This document shows positions 46,316 to 55,814 of a stretch of DNA of 64,000 nucleotides, piece by piece. Each line of letters starts with the position of its first letter. Within the stretch, counting starts at the first letter, position 1. Below the pieces are notes generated by a model. The model had not been told where the DNA came from and did no database searches. It was given only the letters and a program-made list of their open reading frames with translations. This stretch comes from Candidatus Dormiibacterota bacterium (GTDB lineage: Bacteria; Chloroflexota; Dormibacteria; Aeolococcales; Aeolococcaceae), in NCBI GenBank assembly GCA_003142035.1, contig PLOF01000074.1, positions 31,402 to 95,401 on the forward strand, read 5' to 3'. The position numbers were made by a program, and so were the translations under genes.

Positions 46316-48768
46316 GCGGCGTGAGGAGGGTCACGTCGCCAGCCGTGCCGGCCCCGAGCGCGGCCACCCTGGCGGCAGCCTTCAGCGCCCACGTCGGGCT
46401 CACCCTCGACCCCTTTCAACTCGAGGCGATCGAGAAGCTGGAACGCTCACGAGGGGTGCTGGTCAGCGCCCCCACATCGAGCGGCAAGACGCTCATCGCC
46501 GAATACCCGATCTGGCGCTGCGTGGCGGCGCCGGCAAGCCTCCGGCGCGACGCCGACACCCCCCACCGGGTCATCTACACCACCCCCCTGAAGGCGCTGT
46601 CCAACCAGAAGTTCCGTGACCTCGGGGAGCGCTATGGCGAGCAGAACGTCGGTCTGGTCACCGGGGAGCACACCGTCAACGAGCAGGCGCCGGTGGTCGT
46701 GATGACGACCGAGATCCTCCGCAACATCCTCTACGACGAGCCGGCACGGGTCGACACCGTCGGTGACGTCATCCTCGACGAGGTCCACTACATCGACGAT
46801 TACCCGCGAGGAACCGTCTGGGAGGAGGTGATCATCGAGGCTCCGCGCCACATCCGGATCACCGGCCTCTCCGCCACCATCAGCAACGTCGACGAGGTGG
46901 CGGCGTGGATGAGTGGCCTCCGCGGCGGCATGGAGGTGGTGACCCAGACCGAGCGCCCGGTTGCCCTGGAGCTGTGGCTCTGCCTCGACAACCAGCTCTG
47001 GCCGCTCTTCGACGAGCGCGGTCAGGTGGCCCGAAGGACCCTTGATCAGGCCCAGAACCTGAGTGCCGGCGACCTGCGGCTGCGCTACGCGCGCCGCGCC
47101 CCGGAGAATGACCTGCTCCAGGTCATCGAGCGCCTGCGCGCCGGCGGGATGCTGCCGGCGATCTACTTCATCTTCTCCCGCCGCGGCTGCCGCGAAGCGC
47201 TCTCCCGCTGCGCGGTGCACGGCCTCGACCTCACCGACCCGGCCGAGAAGTCGGCCGTCGACACCGAGATGGCGCGTCGCATCCAGGGCATCGCGGACGA
47301 CGACGAGCGGCGGGTGTTCGTCGACGCCGTCGACACCAGGCTGCTCCGCCGCGGGATCGCCATGCACCATGCGGGCATGCTCCCGTACGCGAAGGAGACC
47401 GTCGAAACCCTCTTCCAGCGCGGGCTGATCAAGGTCGTGTTCGCCACCGAAACGCTCTCGCTCGGCTTGAACATGCCGGCGCGGGCTTGCGTCGTCTCCT
47501 CGTTCACCAAGTTCGACGGGACCGGGTTCCACGCCCTGACCTCGACCGAGCTGACCCAGCTGATGGGTCGCGCGGGACGGCGGGGCATCGACACCCTCGG
47601 CCACGGCATCATCCTCAAGGAGTCGGATGTCGACGTCCGCGACATCTACGAGGCCGCCATTGGCGGTGAGATGAGCGTGGAATCGAAGTTCGCGCCCACC
47701 TACACGATGGTGCTCGCCCTGCTCAAGACGCGCACCCTGGAGCGGGCCGAGGAGCTGCTCGATCGATCCTTCGGTCAATACCAGGCGCTGCAGCGGAGTG
47801 AGCACTGGGTGCACCGCAAAGCCAATCTCGAGCAGTTGCGCCTGGACCTGGGTCGGAGAATCTTTCGCCATCCCCGGCAGGCCTGCACCGAGACGACCCT
47901 CACCCGTCATCTGCGTGTGGCCGCCCAGGTCGAGGTCATGGAGACCGAGGTGCGGCGCGCCCAGCGCCAGCACTGGCGAGACAGCCGGTCCGGCCGCTAC
48001 GGAGGCCGGGCGGCCGACCCCGGGGGGAAGTTCGAGACCATGCGACGCTCGCTGAAGGGGACCCGGGCGCGGCTGGAGGAGAGTCCCTGCACGGGCTGCC
48101 CCTACCTGAGCGAGCATCGCAATCACCGGAGGGAGAGCGAAGAGGTCGAGGGGACGCTCCGACACGGCGAGGAGGAGCTGCGCTCTGCGCGTGGCCGCTA
48201 CCGTCGCGAGTTCCGGGCGCTGCGCGCGGTGCTCCGGGAGGGCGGCTTCCTGGAGAACGATCGGCCGACCGAGCTGGGCCTGCTGGCCGAGGCGCTCTTC
48301 GGCGAGAGCGCGCTGCTGGTCGCCGACGCGGTCCGGGCGGGCTGGCTGGAGGAGTTGACCGCGCCCGAGCTCGTGGGCACGCTCACCATGCTGGTGGCCG
48401 AGGACAGGGGACGGGAGCGACCCCAACCCGCGCGTCGCCAGTGGCCGAGCCGCGGTGTCGAGCGCGGATACCGCCTGCTGCGCACCGATCTGCAACGGCT
48501 CGCCGCGGTCGAGGAGCACCACGGTGTCGCCACCCTCCGGCCGCTCTCCTTCGACTTCGTCGCCGCGGCGTACCAGTGGGCCTCCGGGGTGGCGCTCGCC
48601 GAGATCGACGTCCCCCCGGGCTCCGACGTCGGAGACGTTGTGAAGGTCGTCAAGAACCTCTACTCCCTGCTCCGCCAGATGGAACAGGCTCTCCGCGAGC
48701 ACCCGCTCGCGTCCCGGGTCCGGCGGGCCCGCGAGGCCGTCGAGCGCGAGATGATCCGCCGGATCTAG
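46312..48768 (+). CDS. DExH-box RNA helicase, Ski2/Mtr4-like
   Basis: SAPTSSGKTLIAEYPI; LDEVHYIDD; TGLSATISN; LMGRAGRRGID; GTG start overlapping MFS stop. Confidence 0.92.
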   Translation: MSGVRRVTSPAVPAPSAATLAAAFSAHVGLTLDPFQLEAIEKLERSRGVLVSAPTSSGKTLIAEYPIWRCVAAPASLRRDADTPHRVIYTTPLKALSNQKFRDLGERYGEQNVGLVTGEHTVNEQAPVVVMTTEILRNILYDEPARVDTVGDVILDEVHYIDDYPRGTVWEEVIIEAPRHIRITGLSATISNVDEVAAWMSGLRGGMEVVTQTERPVALELWLCLDNQLWPLFDERGQVARRTLDQAQNLSAGDLRLRYARRAPENDLLQVIERLRAGGMLPAIYFIFSRRGCREALSRCAVHGLDLTDPAEKSAVDTEMARRIQGIADDDERRVFVDAVDTRLLRRGIAMHHAGMLPYAKETVETLFQRGLIKVVFATETLSLGLNMPARACVVSSFTKFDGTGFHALTSTELTQLMGRAGRRGIDTLGHGIILKESDVDVRDIYEAAIGGEMSVESKFAPTYTMVLALLKTRTLERAEELLDRSFGQYQALQRSEHWVHRKANLEQLRLDLGRRIFRHPRQACTETTLTRHLRVAAQVEVMETEVRRAQRQHWRDSRSGRYGGRAADPGGKFETMRRSLKGTRARLEESPCTGCPYLSEHRNHRRESEEVEGTLRHGEEELRSARGRYRREFRALRAVLREGGFLENDRPTELGLLAEALFGESALLVADAVRAGWLEELTAPELVGTLTMLVAEDRGRERPQPARRQWPSRGVERGYRLLRTDLQRLAAVEEHHGVATLRPLSFDFVAAAYQWASGVALAEIDVPPGSDVGDVVKVVKNLYSLLRQMEQALREHPLASRVRRAREAVEREMIRRI

Positions 48769-48851
48769 CCGCTGTCCACGGCGGCGCGGCGGGTGCAGGA
48801 CGTGCCCGGCGCGCCGGGCCGGCGTACCGTTGGGAGCACGGACCCGAGGCC

Positions 48852-50234
48852 ATGACCGACAGCGACCCCGCCGGTACCGAGGGAGAGCCCCCACCGCACC
48901 GGTTCGACCGATCCGCCTCCGGCGGCTTGGACGGCGAAGCACGCCACCCGGCCCAGCGGCTTCGGCGGGCCCTGGCGGGCGAGATTGCGGGCCGGCGTAC
49001 GGAGCAGACGGCCGAGGCGGCACCGCCGGACGGGGAGCCGGAGTTCGAAACCTTCTCCGGGCCTGTTTCACCCTCTGACCACGCCCACTGGACGCGGCGG
49101 ATCACCCGCCGGACGGTGATCACCGGGGTGTCCCTCGCAGCCCTGGTGGCGGCGGCCACCGGCACCCTGGTGCTGACACCGGCGACCCACCATCCGCCCA
49201 TGGAAGTGGTGACGGGCACCCCGCCGATCGCGCTCCCCCCCGCTCCGCCCAGCCGGCCATCCGCCCGGGATGACGCGGCGATGGCCTACGACCCCGCCGA
49301 CGGCGCCGTGCTCCTCTTCGGAGGGCTGGTGATCGGCGGTGAGGGGCTCAACGCGCTCGACGACACCTGGAGCTGGAACGGCACCCGGTGGGCCGAGCTG
49401 CACCCGACCGCCTCGCCTCCGGGGCTGAGCGGAGCCCTCCTCGGCTACGACCCGGCAACCGGCAGCCTGGTGCTGACCGGCGGAGACACCAGCACCCCGG
49501 GAGGTCAGCTCGAGGAGAGGGATGCCACCTGGAGCTGGGGCGGCTCGGCGTGGACCGCTGAGGCGGCCGCTGCCCTGCCGGCAGCGGACCGCCCCACCGC
49601 GCTCGCCACCGACAGCGCCAGCGGGCAGCTCATCCTGACGACCACCAGCGCCGGGTGCGAAGGGTTCGACACCTGGGAGTGGGGAGGCAGCGCCTGGAAG
49701 CTGCTCCACCCGGCGACCTCTCCACCGGCCACCTTGGAGGCCGGTCTGGTGTTCGACCCGAGAACGGATGGTCTGGACCTCTTCCCCTCTGTCGCGGGAT
49801 GCTCCGGGGTCGACGAAACCGCGTCGACCAACCCGCCCGTGTGGTTCTGGAACGGATCCACCTGGAGCACCACCATCGCCCAGTCCGACACCGTGCTGAC
49901 CGGGTCCTGGGAGCTGGTCACATCGTCCAGCGCAGCGCTCGTGGTCACCTCGGGAGGCACGTATCAATGGAGCGGCGGTGATGGCGGCGGATGGAGCCAG
50001 GTCTCGACAAGCCCGGCGGCCGGCGATGCCGCCGTCGCCTACGACGCGGCGGACGATCAGGTCGTCCTCTTCGGCGGGATCTGCTCCAGCTGTGATGGCA
50101 CGGCGGTCGCCGAAACCTGGACATGGGACGGAAGCTGGACACCACGCGCAGTGACGGCGTCGAACCCGACGCCCAAGCCGGGCCCAACTCCCTCTCCGGC
50201 CGTGCGGCACACTCCTAACCCGACGGCAATGTGA
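48852..50234 (+). CDS. Membrane-anchored kelch/beta-propeller protein
   Basis: TM segment after a charged N-terminus; repeated DDTWSWNGTRW..., LLFGG... kelch-like units. Confidence 0.78.
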   Translation: MTDSDPAGTEGEPPPHRFDRSASGGLDGEARHPAQRLRRALAGEIAGRRTEQTAEAAPPDGEPEFETFSGPVSPSDHAHWTRRITRRTVITGVSLAALVAAATGTLVLTPATHHPPMEVVTGTPPIALPPAPPSRPSARDDAAMAYDPADGAVLLFGGLVIGGEGLNALDDTWSWNGTRWAELHPTASPPGLSGALLGYDPATGSLVLTGGDTSTPGGQLEERDATWSWGGSAWTAEAAAALPAADRPTALATDSASGQLILTTTSAGCEGFDTWEWGGSAWKLLHPATSPPATLEAGLVFDPRTDGLDLFPSVAGCSGVDETASTNPPVWFWNGSTWSTTIAQSDTVLTGSWELVTSSSAALVVTSGGTYQWSGGDGGGWSQVSTSPAAGDAAVAYDAADDQVVLFGGICSSCDGTAVAETWTWDGSWTPRAVTASNPTPKPGPTPSPAVRHTPNPTAM

Positions 50235-50343
50235 CGGAGAGGATGCGACGGCGGTGATCGAGCGCTACTTCCCCGAGTGGCGCGAGGAGATGCGGCGCCG
50301 CTGGCGCTGATCGGCACGACGCCGGTGAGCGCGCGCTTCCCCG

Positions 50344-51036
50344 TCAGGGGACGGCGTCGACGGCCTGCTGCAGCCAGCGGGCGATAACCCCGCGGCGCAG
50401 CGCCTCGGTCTGACGCAACCACCCCTGCGCATCCTCGGGCAGGGGGATCTTGCCCGACCAGGCATCGAGGAGCTGGGAGTCCATCTCGATGTGGAACTGA
50501 AAGCCGTACGCACGTCCCAGCCGGAAGGCCTGGTTGACATAGGCGTCGCTGCTCGCGAGGTGGCACGAGCCACGCGGCAGATGAAAGGTGTCGCCGTGCC
50601 AGTGAAGCACGGGGAGTGCCGGGCCGCAGCCGGCGAAGACCGGATCGTCGCGTCCCGACCCCGTGAGTGTGATCGCCCCGAGGCCAACCTCCTGACCGTG
50701 CTCACCCGGCGTGACCGCGGCTCCGCAGGCAGCGGCGAGCAACTGCGCTCCGAGGCAGACCCCGAGGATGGGCAGTCCACGGGTCACCGCATCATGGATC
50801 AGCGCCACCTCGTCGCGCAGCCGCTGATCGGGGGCGTACACGGCTTGCGGACCGCCCATCACAACCAGGAGCGGCATCCGGTCGAGGTTGGGAAGCGGAT
50901 CGCCCGTCCCGACCCGGTGCACCTGCAGACCGATCCCCGCCGCCATCTCCCCGATCAGGCCCGGCCCCTCGTCCTCAACGTGCTCGATGACGACCAGCAG
51001 AGGCGGGCGCGCGAACACTTCCGCGCCAACTGTCAT
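50344..51036 (-). CDS. Class I glutamine amidotransferase-like protein
   Basis: LPILGVCLGAQLLAAACG; FQFHIEMD. Confidence 0.9.
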   Translation of the reverse strand: MTVGAEVFARPPLLVVIEHVEDEGPGLIGEMAAGIGLQVHRVGTGDPLPNLDRMPLLVVMGGPQAVYAPDQRLRDEVALIHDAVTRGLPILGVCLGAQLLAAACGAAVTPGEHGQEVGLGAITLTGSGRDDPVFAGCGPALPVLHWHGDTFHLPRGSCHLASSDAYVNQAFRLGRAYGFQFHIEMDSQLLDAWSGKIPLPEDAQGWLRQTEALRRGVIARWLQQAVDAVP

Positions 51037-51572
51037 TCGTCGCGAACCATCGCCTCAGGGACGGAGACCACCCGATAGGGGAGGTCGGTGATGTCGTAGT
51101 AGCGGACCTGCTTGTGGAAACGCTTGGCGATCCCGATCTGGACCTTCACGCCGAGCGAGGTGCTGCCGAAGACCCACATCTCATCGCACTTCACGATCAG
51201 GTTGTTGAAGGCCTCGCGCACCGTCTCCTTGGGGACGGTGTGGAGAAGGTAGTAGTCGAAGAGCATGAAGGGGACGATGGGCACGGCCCCCTCGTCGAGC
51301 ACGAACTTGCTGATGTGCTGGCGCCAGTAGAAGTTGCGATTGCTGATGGCGCAGTAGACGACCCGCCGGGGGCGGCGCAGCACACGCTCCGCCTGCTCCG
51401 CGGGAGAGGCCTTGGGTCGCGGTGTGAAGATCCGCTCGAGGATGTCCTCGGCGTCCTTGACCACCCCGCTGACGGGCGGCATCGGAGTGGATTCGGTATC
51501 GGGCACGGAGGCGCCCTGGCCCTCACTATGCGAAAACAAAAACAGCGTCCGATGATAGCATCGCCCGCTCAT
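51033..51572 (-). CDS. Conserved protein, possibly nucleoside 2-deoxyribosyltransferase-like fold
   Basis: VVYCAISNRNFYWRQHISKFVLDEGAVPIVPFMLFDYYL...CDEMWVFGSTSLGVKVQIGIAKRF; ATG overlaps UDG stop. Confidence 0.55.
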   Translation of the reverse strand: MSGRCYHRTLFLFSHSEGQGASVPDTESTPMPPVSGVVKDAEDILERIFTPRPKASPAEQAERVLRRPRRVVYCAISNRNFYWRQHISKFVLDEGAVPIVPFMLFDYYLLHTVPKETVREAFNNLIVKCDEMWVFGSTSLGVKVQIGIAKRFHKQVRYYDITDLPYRVVSVPEAMVRDE

Positions 51573-52321
51573 CCAGATTCCGACCAGCCGATCAGAGGAG
51601 CCAGTCGCGACAGGGCGCTGTCCAATTGGCGGACGCGGGCGGGGTCGTTGAGCCAGCGGCTCTGCCCCGACGGGTGGGGCAGGGGAAGCAGCAGGGGGAG
51701 CACCACCGGAACCACTCCCGGCGCCTCAACCACAGCTCCCGAGGCGTCGAAGAGGCGGCCCACCACATCGTCCAGGCGGCGGCCCGGGAGGAAGCGGGCG
51801 AGAGCGAGGCTGCCGATGGGCATCACCAGCCGCGGTGCGAGGAGGCCCAGGATCGTGTCCAACCACCCCGAGCAGAGGGCCACCTCCCGGGAGCTGGGCC
51901 GGCGGTCCCCACGGCCGTCGACGGTGCGCCCGGGGAAGCAGGTGGTCATCGACGTCATGTAGACGCGGCGGCGGACGTCCGCCTCGCCGGCAAAACCGCC
52001 ACGCTCGAACCAGCGCATCAGCTGACGGCCGGCGCGCCCGGCGAAGGGTCGAGTGGAGTCGTTCTCCACTGGCCCCGGAGCCTGGCCGACGAGCAGGATG
52101 CGCTGCCCCACGTGGCCGCTGAAGACGGGGTTGGAGGTGGCGAGGTAGCCGGCATCCACGCACCGAGTGCAGCGGCGCTGGGCCTCCTGCACGGACTGCA
52201 GCGTGGTCTCGCCCGAGCCGGGCTGATCAGCGTCCGCCACGCCCGCGCTCCAGCGCTCGGATGCGCTGACGGCCGAGCCGCCGCGAGTGGTGGCTGGGGC
52301 CGATGCGACGGTCGACCGCAC
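51569..52321 (-). CDS. Uracil-DNA glycosylase superfamily (family 4/5-like)
   Basis: CTRC; ILLVGQAPGPVENDSTRPFAGRAGR; LPHPSGQSRW. Confidence 0.9.
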   Translation of the reverse strand: MRSTVASAPATTRGGSAVSASERWSAGVADADQPGSGETTLQSVQEAQRRCTRCVDAGYLATSNPVFSGHVGQRILLVGQAPGPVENDSTRPFAGRAGRQLMRWFERGGFAGEADVRRRVYMTSMTTCFPGRTVDGRGDRRPSSREVALCSGWLDTILGLLAPRLVMPIGSLALARFLPGRRLDDVVGRLFDASGAVVEAPGVVPVVLPLLLPLPHPSGQSRWLNDPARVRQLDSALSRLAPLIGWSESG

Positions 52322-52409
52322 GCGCCCCCGGGGGTATCATCGAAATGCGGCCACCCGTCATCGTCCACATCACGGCCGGCGGACCGCATGGCGTGCGCAG
52401 TGGGACGTG

Positions 52410-52796
52410 ATGCCTGACGAAGATTTCCGTCCGACCCACGAGTTCCCCGCGGATTCGCGGCCGACGAACGTGCCTCCAGAGTGGTGGGACCTTCTCGATC
52501 GCAACGATCTCCCCAAGGGGGGCGGCGAATCCGACCGCGGCTCCCGCCGCCGGAGGAGCCGGGACGAGGACATCATCCACGGTCTCCAAGGCGGGAGCGT
52601 CCCAGGCACCCCGCTGAGGTGGCGCCTGTGGGTCACCAACGTCGCGCTCGTCGTCATCGCAGCGCTCCTGCTGGCGGTCGGTCTCGGCAACACCACCCCG
52701 AACGGGCTTGGCGCGATCCTGCTTCTGATGGGGATCGCTGCGCTGCTGGCGCTGGTGGGCATCCAGGTGGCCCGCAGCACGCACCGCCGAGGGTGA
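52410..52796 (+). CDS. Hypothetical protein with two C-terminal TM segments
   Basis: WRLWVTNVALVVIAALLLAVGL...LGAILLLMGIAALLALVGIQVA. Confidence 0.65.
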   Translation: MPDEDFRPTHEFPADSRPTNVPPEWWDLLDRNDLPKGGGESDRGSRRRRSRDEDIIHGLQGGSVPGTPLRWRLWVTNVALVVIAALLLAVGLGNTTPNGLGAILLLMGIAALLALVGIQVARSTHRRG

Positions 52797-52825
52797 GACC
52801 GGGCGCGGGGCACTAGCATCTCCCC

Positions 52826-53704
52826 ATGGACGTGGAGCCGCAGCGGCGGCGCCGTGGGCGGCGACACCTGGACCCGGGTGCGGGAATGCGGTTCGGGCGC
52901 CTCGCGGCCGATGCCGACGCGGTGTCAGCGCAGCGCAGGTTCACCCGGGCGGCTGGGGACATCGCGGCTCTCGCGTCCGGGGAAGACGCGGCGGCCGTCG
53001 AGCAGCTGGCCACCGCACCGATCCGGGCGATGGGCCGGATCGCCCAATCCAGCAACGCCGTCTTCCTGCTCGAGCTGGACGCTCCCGACCCCCACCGCGC
53101 GGGACAGCCAATGCGCGCGATCTACAAGCCGACCCGCGGCGAGCGACCACTCCACGACTTCACCCGCAACACCCTGCACCTTCGCGAGCGCGCCGCCTAC
53201 CTCGTCAGCGCGGCGGCAGCCATGGGCGTGGTGCCTCCGACGGCGCTGCGCGACGGGCCGCATGGACCGGGGAGCGTGCAGCTCTACATCCACCCGGGAG
53301 ACGAGCCGCTGCCGGAGAGCGCGGCCCCCGATCTGGAGGCACAGCTCCACAGGCTCGCCGTCTTCGACGTCCTCGCCAACAACGCCGACCGCAAACGTGC
53401 CCACCTCCTGGTGGACGGTGTGGGACACGTCTGGGGGATCGACAACGCGCTCACCTTCCTCCCCTACCCGCGCCAGCGGACGGTCCTCCTCGACCTGGGC
53501 GGGAGCGACCTGGACCCCGACGACGCAGAGCTGGTGCGGCAGCTCCGAGATGGAGACTCCCGCACCGCCCTCCGAGCCGCGCTCCGCCGGCTGCTGAGCG
53601 CCACCGAGGTCGAAGCGTTCGAGGGAAGGCTGGAAGAGCTGACCGACCACCCGTGGTACCCGCGGCTGGACGATTGGGACGGCCGGCCCTTCGAATGGTG
53701 GTGA
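52826..53704 (+). CDS. SCO1664-like (PI3/4-kinase-related) family protein
   Basis: FLLELDAPDPHRAGQPMRAIYKPTRGERPLHDF; FDVLANNADRKRAHLLVDGVGHVWGIDNALTF; TAGCAT 6 nt upstream of the ATG. Confidence 0.85.
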   Translation: MDVEPQRRRRGRRHLDPGAGMRFGRLAADADAVSAQRRFTRAAGDIAALASGEDAAAVEQLATAPIRAMGRIAQSSNAVFLLELDAPDPHRAGQPMRAIYKPTRGERPLHDFTRNTLHLRERAAYLVSAAAAMGVVPPTALRDGPHGPGSVQLYIHPGDEPLPESAAPDLEAQLHRLAVFDVLANNADRKRAHLLVDGVGHVWGIDNALTFLPYPRQRTVLLDLGGSDLDPDDAELVRQLRDGDSRTALRAALRRLLSATEVEAFEGRLEELTDHPWYPRLDDWDGRPFEWW

Positions 53705-53711
53705 CCGACGC

Positions 53712-53911
53712 GGGCCCCCACGCGGCCTGCCGCGGGGGCGAGGGGCCTGCAAAGGCCCCCTGTCAGTCGCCGGGGCCCCCACGCGGTTTGCCGCGAGCGC
53801 GCGCAGCGCGCAGTCATGGCGGGGTGAGGCGAGGCCGGCTTGGCCGGGCCGCCGAGGGGCGGCGAGCCCCTGTGACGGGAGCCGGGGCCCCCACGCGGCC
53901 TGCCGCGTGGG
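53712..53911. repeat. Three copies of a GC palindrome, GGCCCCCACGCGGYYTGCCGCG
   Basis: Copies at about 53712-53734, 53773-53796 and 53883-53911; last copy is a perfect 11-bp stem CCCCACGCGGC-CT-GCCGCGTGGGG. Confidence 0.8.
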
Positions 53912-53919
53912 GAGGAAAG

Positions 53920-53992
53920 TACGCCCGGAGGGACTTGAACCCCCGCTCCCGGCTCCGGAGGCCGGTGCTCTATCCAACTGAGCTACGGGCGC
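53920..53992 (-). tRNA. tRNA-Arg (anticodon CCG)
   Basis: Minus strand GCGCCCGTAGCTCAGTTGGATAGAGCACCGGCCTCCGGAGCCGGGAGCGGGGGTTCAAGTCCCTCCGGGCGTA; full cloverleaf; anticodon loop CT-CCG-GA; no encoded CCA. Confidence 0.95.
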
Positions 53993-54087
53993 ACGCTGCG
54001 ATCGAGTATACGGGCTGCCAGGTCCATGCCCTCCGGACGGCTCCGGCGAAGGGGCCGCCCGCCTGTGCAGACTTGCTCCGAGAAACC

Positions 54088-54909
54088 GTGAACGACGAAG
54101 CCTCTCCGCCGCCGCCGCCCCCCGCACGCGGGGGAGCGCCCTGGGATCAGGCTCCTCCGCCGCCATCCCCACCCCCACTGGGATGGTCATCCCAAGGTCA
54201 GGCGCCGCCGCCACCCCCGCCGCCACCCGGATGGGCACCCTGGGGTCAGGCGCCGCCGCCCCCTCCACCCGTGCCGGCGTGGCCACCCTGGGGAGCGCCG
54301 CCCCCACCTCCCCCATCCCGGCCGGGTGGGGGCACCTCAGGGTGGAAGCTCGCGGCGGCGGCCCTCGCCGGCGCGGCCCTCGCCGCGGTGGCGGGCGGCG
54401 GCGCCTACCTCCTCGTCAGTCGCGCCTCTCCCGGCTCACCGACCAGCAGCACGGGCACGGCGACACCCGTGCCGCTTCCCAGTGGGTCGACGGCCCCGAC
54501 CTCCGGCGAGCCGCCGATCCAGCCGGCCACCGACTGCGCCGGGGGCAGCTCGACGGACAGCTACATGGCGGCGGCGGTGAAGGACATCTGCCAGGTCCTG
54601 ATCCCGATCGCCGCCATGGACCCCGCCTGCGCGGGTACTCCCGGGGCCGGCTGCGAGAGCGCCGCCCGCGAACTGAACCAGGTCGCGGCAGCGGCCCTGA
54701 AGGATCTCGGGGCTCGCAAGCCGGTCACCGCGGGCGAGCGGACGGCCGGCCCCCATCTCAAGGCGGCCTTCCAGGACTACGCGAAGGCGGGTGCCGAGAT
54801 CTCGAAGGGGGTCGCCACCGGCAGCCGCTCTCTCGAGAGCGACGGGTTGACCGCGGAGACAGCGGGCACCGACGCGCTGAGCGCGGCGGGAGTGGATCTG
54901 AGCAGCTGA
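54088..54909 (+). CDS. Proline-rich membrane-anchored protein
   Basis: N-terminal repeats of GWxxxGQAPPPPPPPP type, one TM segment, extracellular-like domain; GTG start. Confidence 0.75.
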   Translation: MNDEASPPPPPPARGGAPWDQAPPPPSPPPLGWSSQGQAPPPPPPPPGWAPWGQAPPPPPPVPAWPPWGAPPPPPPSRPGGGTSGWKLAAAALAGAALAAVAGGGAYLLVSRASPGSPTSSTGTATPVPLPSGSTAPTSGEPPIQPATDCAGGSSTDSYMAAAVKDICQVLIPIAAMDPACAGTPGAGCESAARELNQVAAAALKDLGARKPVTAGERTAGPHLKAAFQDYAKAGAEISKGVATGSRSLESDGLTAETAGTDALSAAGVDLSS

Positions 54910-54912
54910 GCC

Positions 54913-55806
54913 TCAGCCTCGCAGCCGGCCGCCGACCACGCGGGTGATGCCGTCGGGGTCCGCCTGGACGGTGACCTCGAGATCGGCCCGGCGCATCAGC
55001 GCCTGAACCGGCCGGCTGAGGTAGGGGGCGACCTCGAAGAGGAGCACGCCACCTCGGCGGAGCCACCCGGGGGCCTCCTCGACGAGATCCCGGACCAGGC
55101 CCAGCCCGTCGGGCGAGCCGTCGGTCAGGGTGTGGCGGGGCTCGAAACCCCGGATCTCGCGGGGCAGGGTGCGGACCTCCCGCCGGGCCACGTAGGGGGG
55201 GTGCATGGTGAAGGCACCGATCTCGCCGCGAAGGCGTCCGGGCAGGGCGGTGAGGAGGTCGGACACCCGGAAGTGGGCGTTGCCGAGGTGATTGCGCCGA
55301 GCATTGGCCCGGCTCAGGGCGACGGCGGCCGGATCGATGTCCAGCCCCCAGACCTCGGCCGAGGGCAGGGCGTCGGCGATCGCGCAGGCGACGGGCGCAG
55401 CCCCGCAGGCGACGTCCACCACAACCTTGACCGGGCGGCGCCGGAGCGCGGCGACCGCCGCCTCGGCGAGGAGCTCGCTGGACCCCCGGGGAATGAAGAC
55501 GCCGGGGCGGACGGCCAGGGTGAGACCGGCGAACTCGACGACGCCCCGGATCAGGGCCACCGGCTCGCCCGCGGCCCGCCGCAGCAGGAACTCGAGGTAG
55601 CGCCGCGCCAGCCGGGCGGGAACGAGGGCCTTGGGGTCGAGGGCGTCGGTCTCCACCCCGAGGGCCAGGGCGAGGAGGTCCGCGGCGTCCTCCCGGGCGA
55701 TCGACGCCCTCCAGTGGTCGATGGCCGTCGACTCCCTCAGCACCGTGCGACCATCGGCTAACAGCTGACCTACTCTGGGCGCGGCGGAGCTCATTCGTGG
55801 TTGCAT
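54913..55806 (-). CDS. SAM-dependent methyltransferase, HemK/PrmC-like
   Basis: VDVACGAAPVACAIADALPSAEVWGLDIDPAAVALSRANARRN; MHPPYV in place of the usual NPPY. Confidence 0.8.
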   Translation of the reverse strand: MQPRMSSAAPRVGQLLADGRTVLRESTAIDHWRASIAREDAADLLALALGVETDALDPKALVPARLARRYLEFLLRRAAGEPVALIRGVVEFAGLTLAVRPGVFIPRGSSELLAEAAVAALRRRPVKVVVDVACGAAPVACAIADALPSAEVWGLDIDPAAVALSRANARRNHLGNAHFRVSDLLTALPGRLRGEIGAFTMHPPYVARREVRTLPREIRGFEPRHTLTDGSPDGLGLVRDLVEEAPGWLRRGGVLLFEVAPYLSRPVQALMRRADLEVTVQADPDGITRVVGGRLRG

Positions 55807-55814
55807 GGGCGGGC

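Noticed and set aside
46447-49071. 874-aa minus-strand ORF opposite the helicase
   Set aside because: Antisense shadow of a clearly recognisable DExH helicase; low-complexity composition typical of GC-rich shadow ORFs
53712-53911. CRISPR-like array next to the tRNA
   Set aside because: Only three unevenly spaced palindromes, no regular spacers and no cas genes
54100-54330. Tandem DNA repeat in the proline-rich gene as a mobile or regulatory element
   Set aside because: Explained by repeated proline codons in a coding low-complexity region
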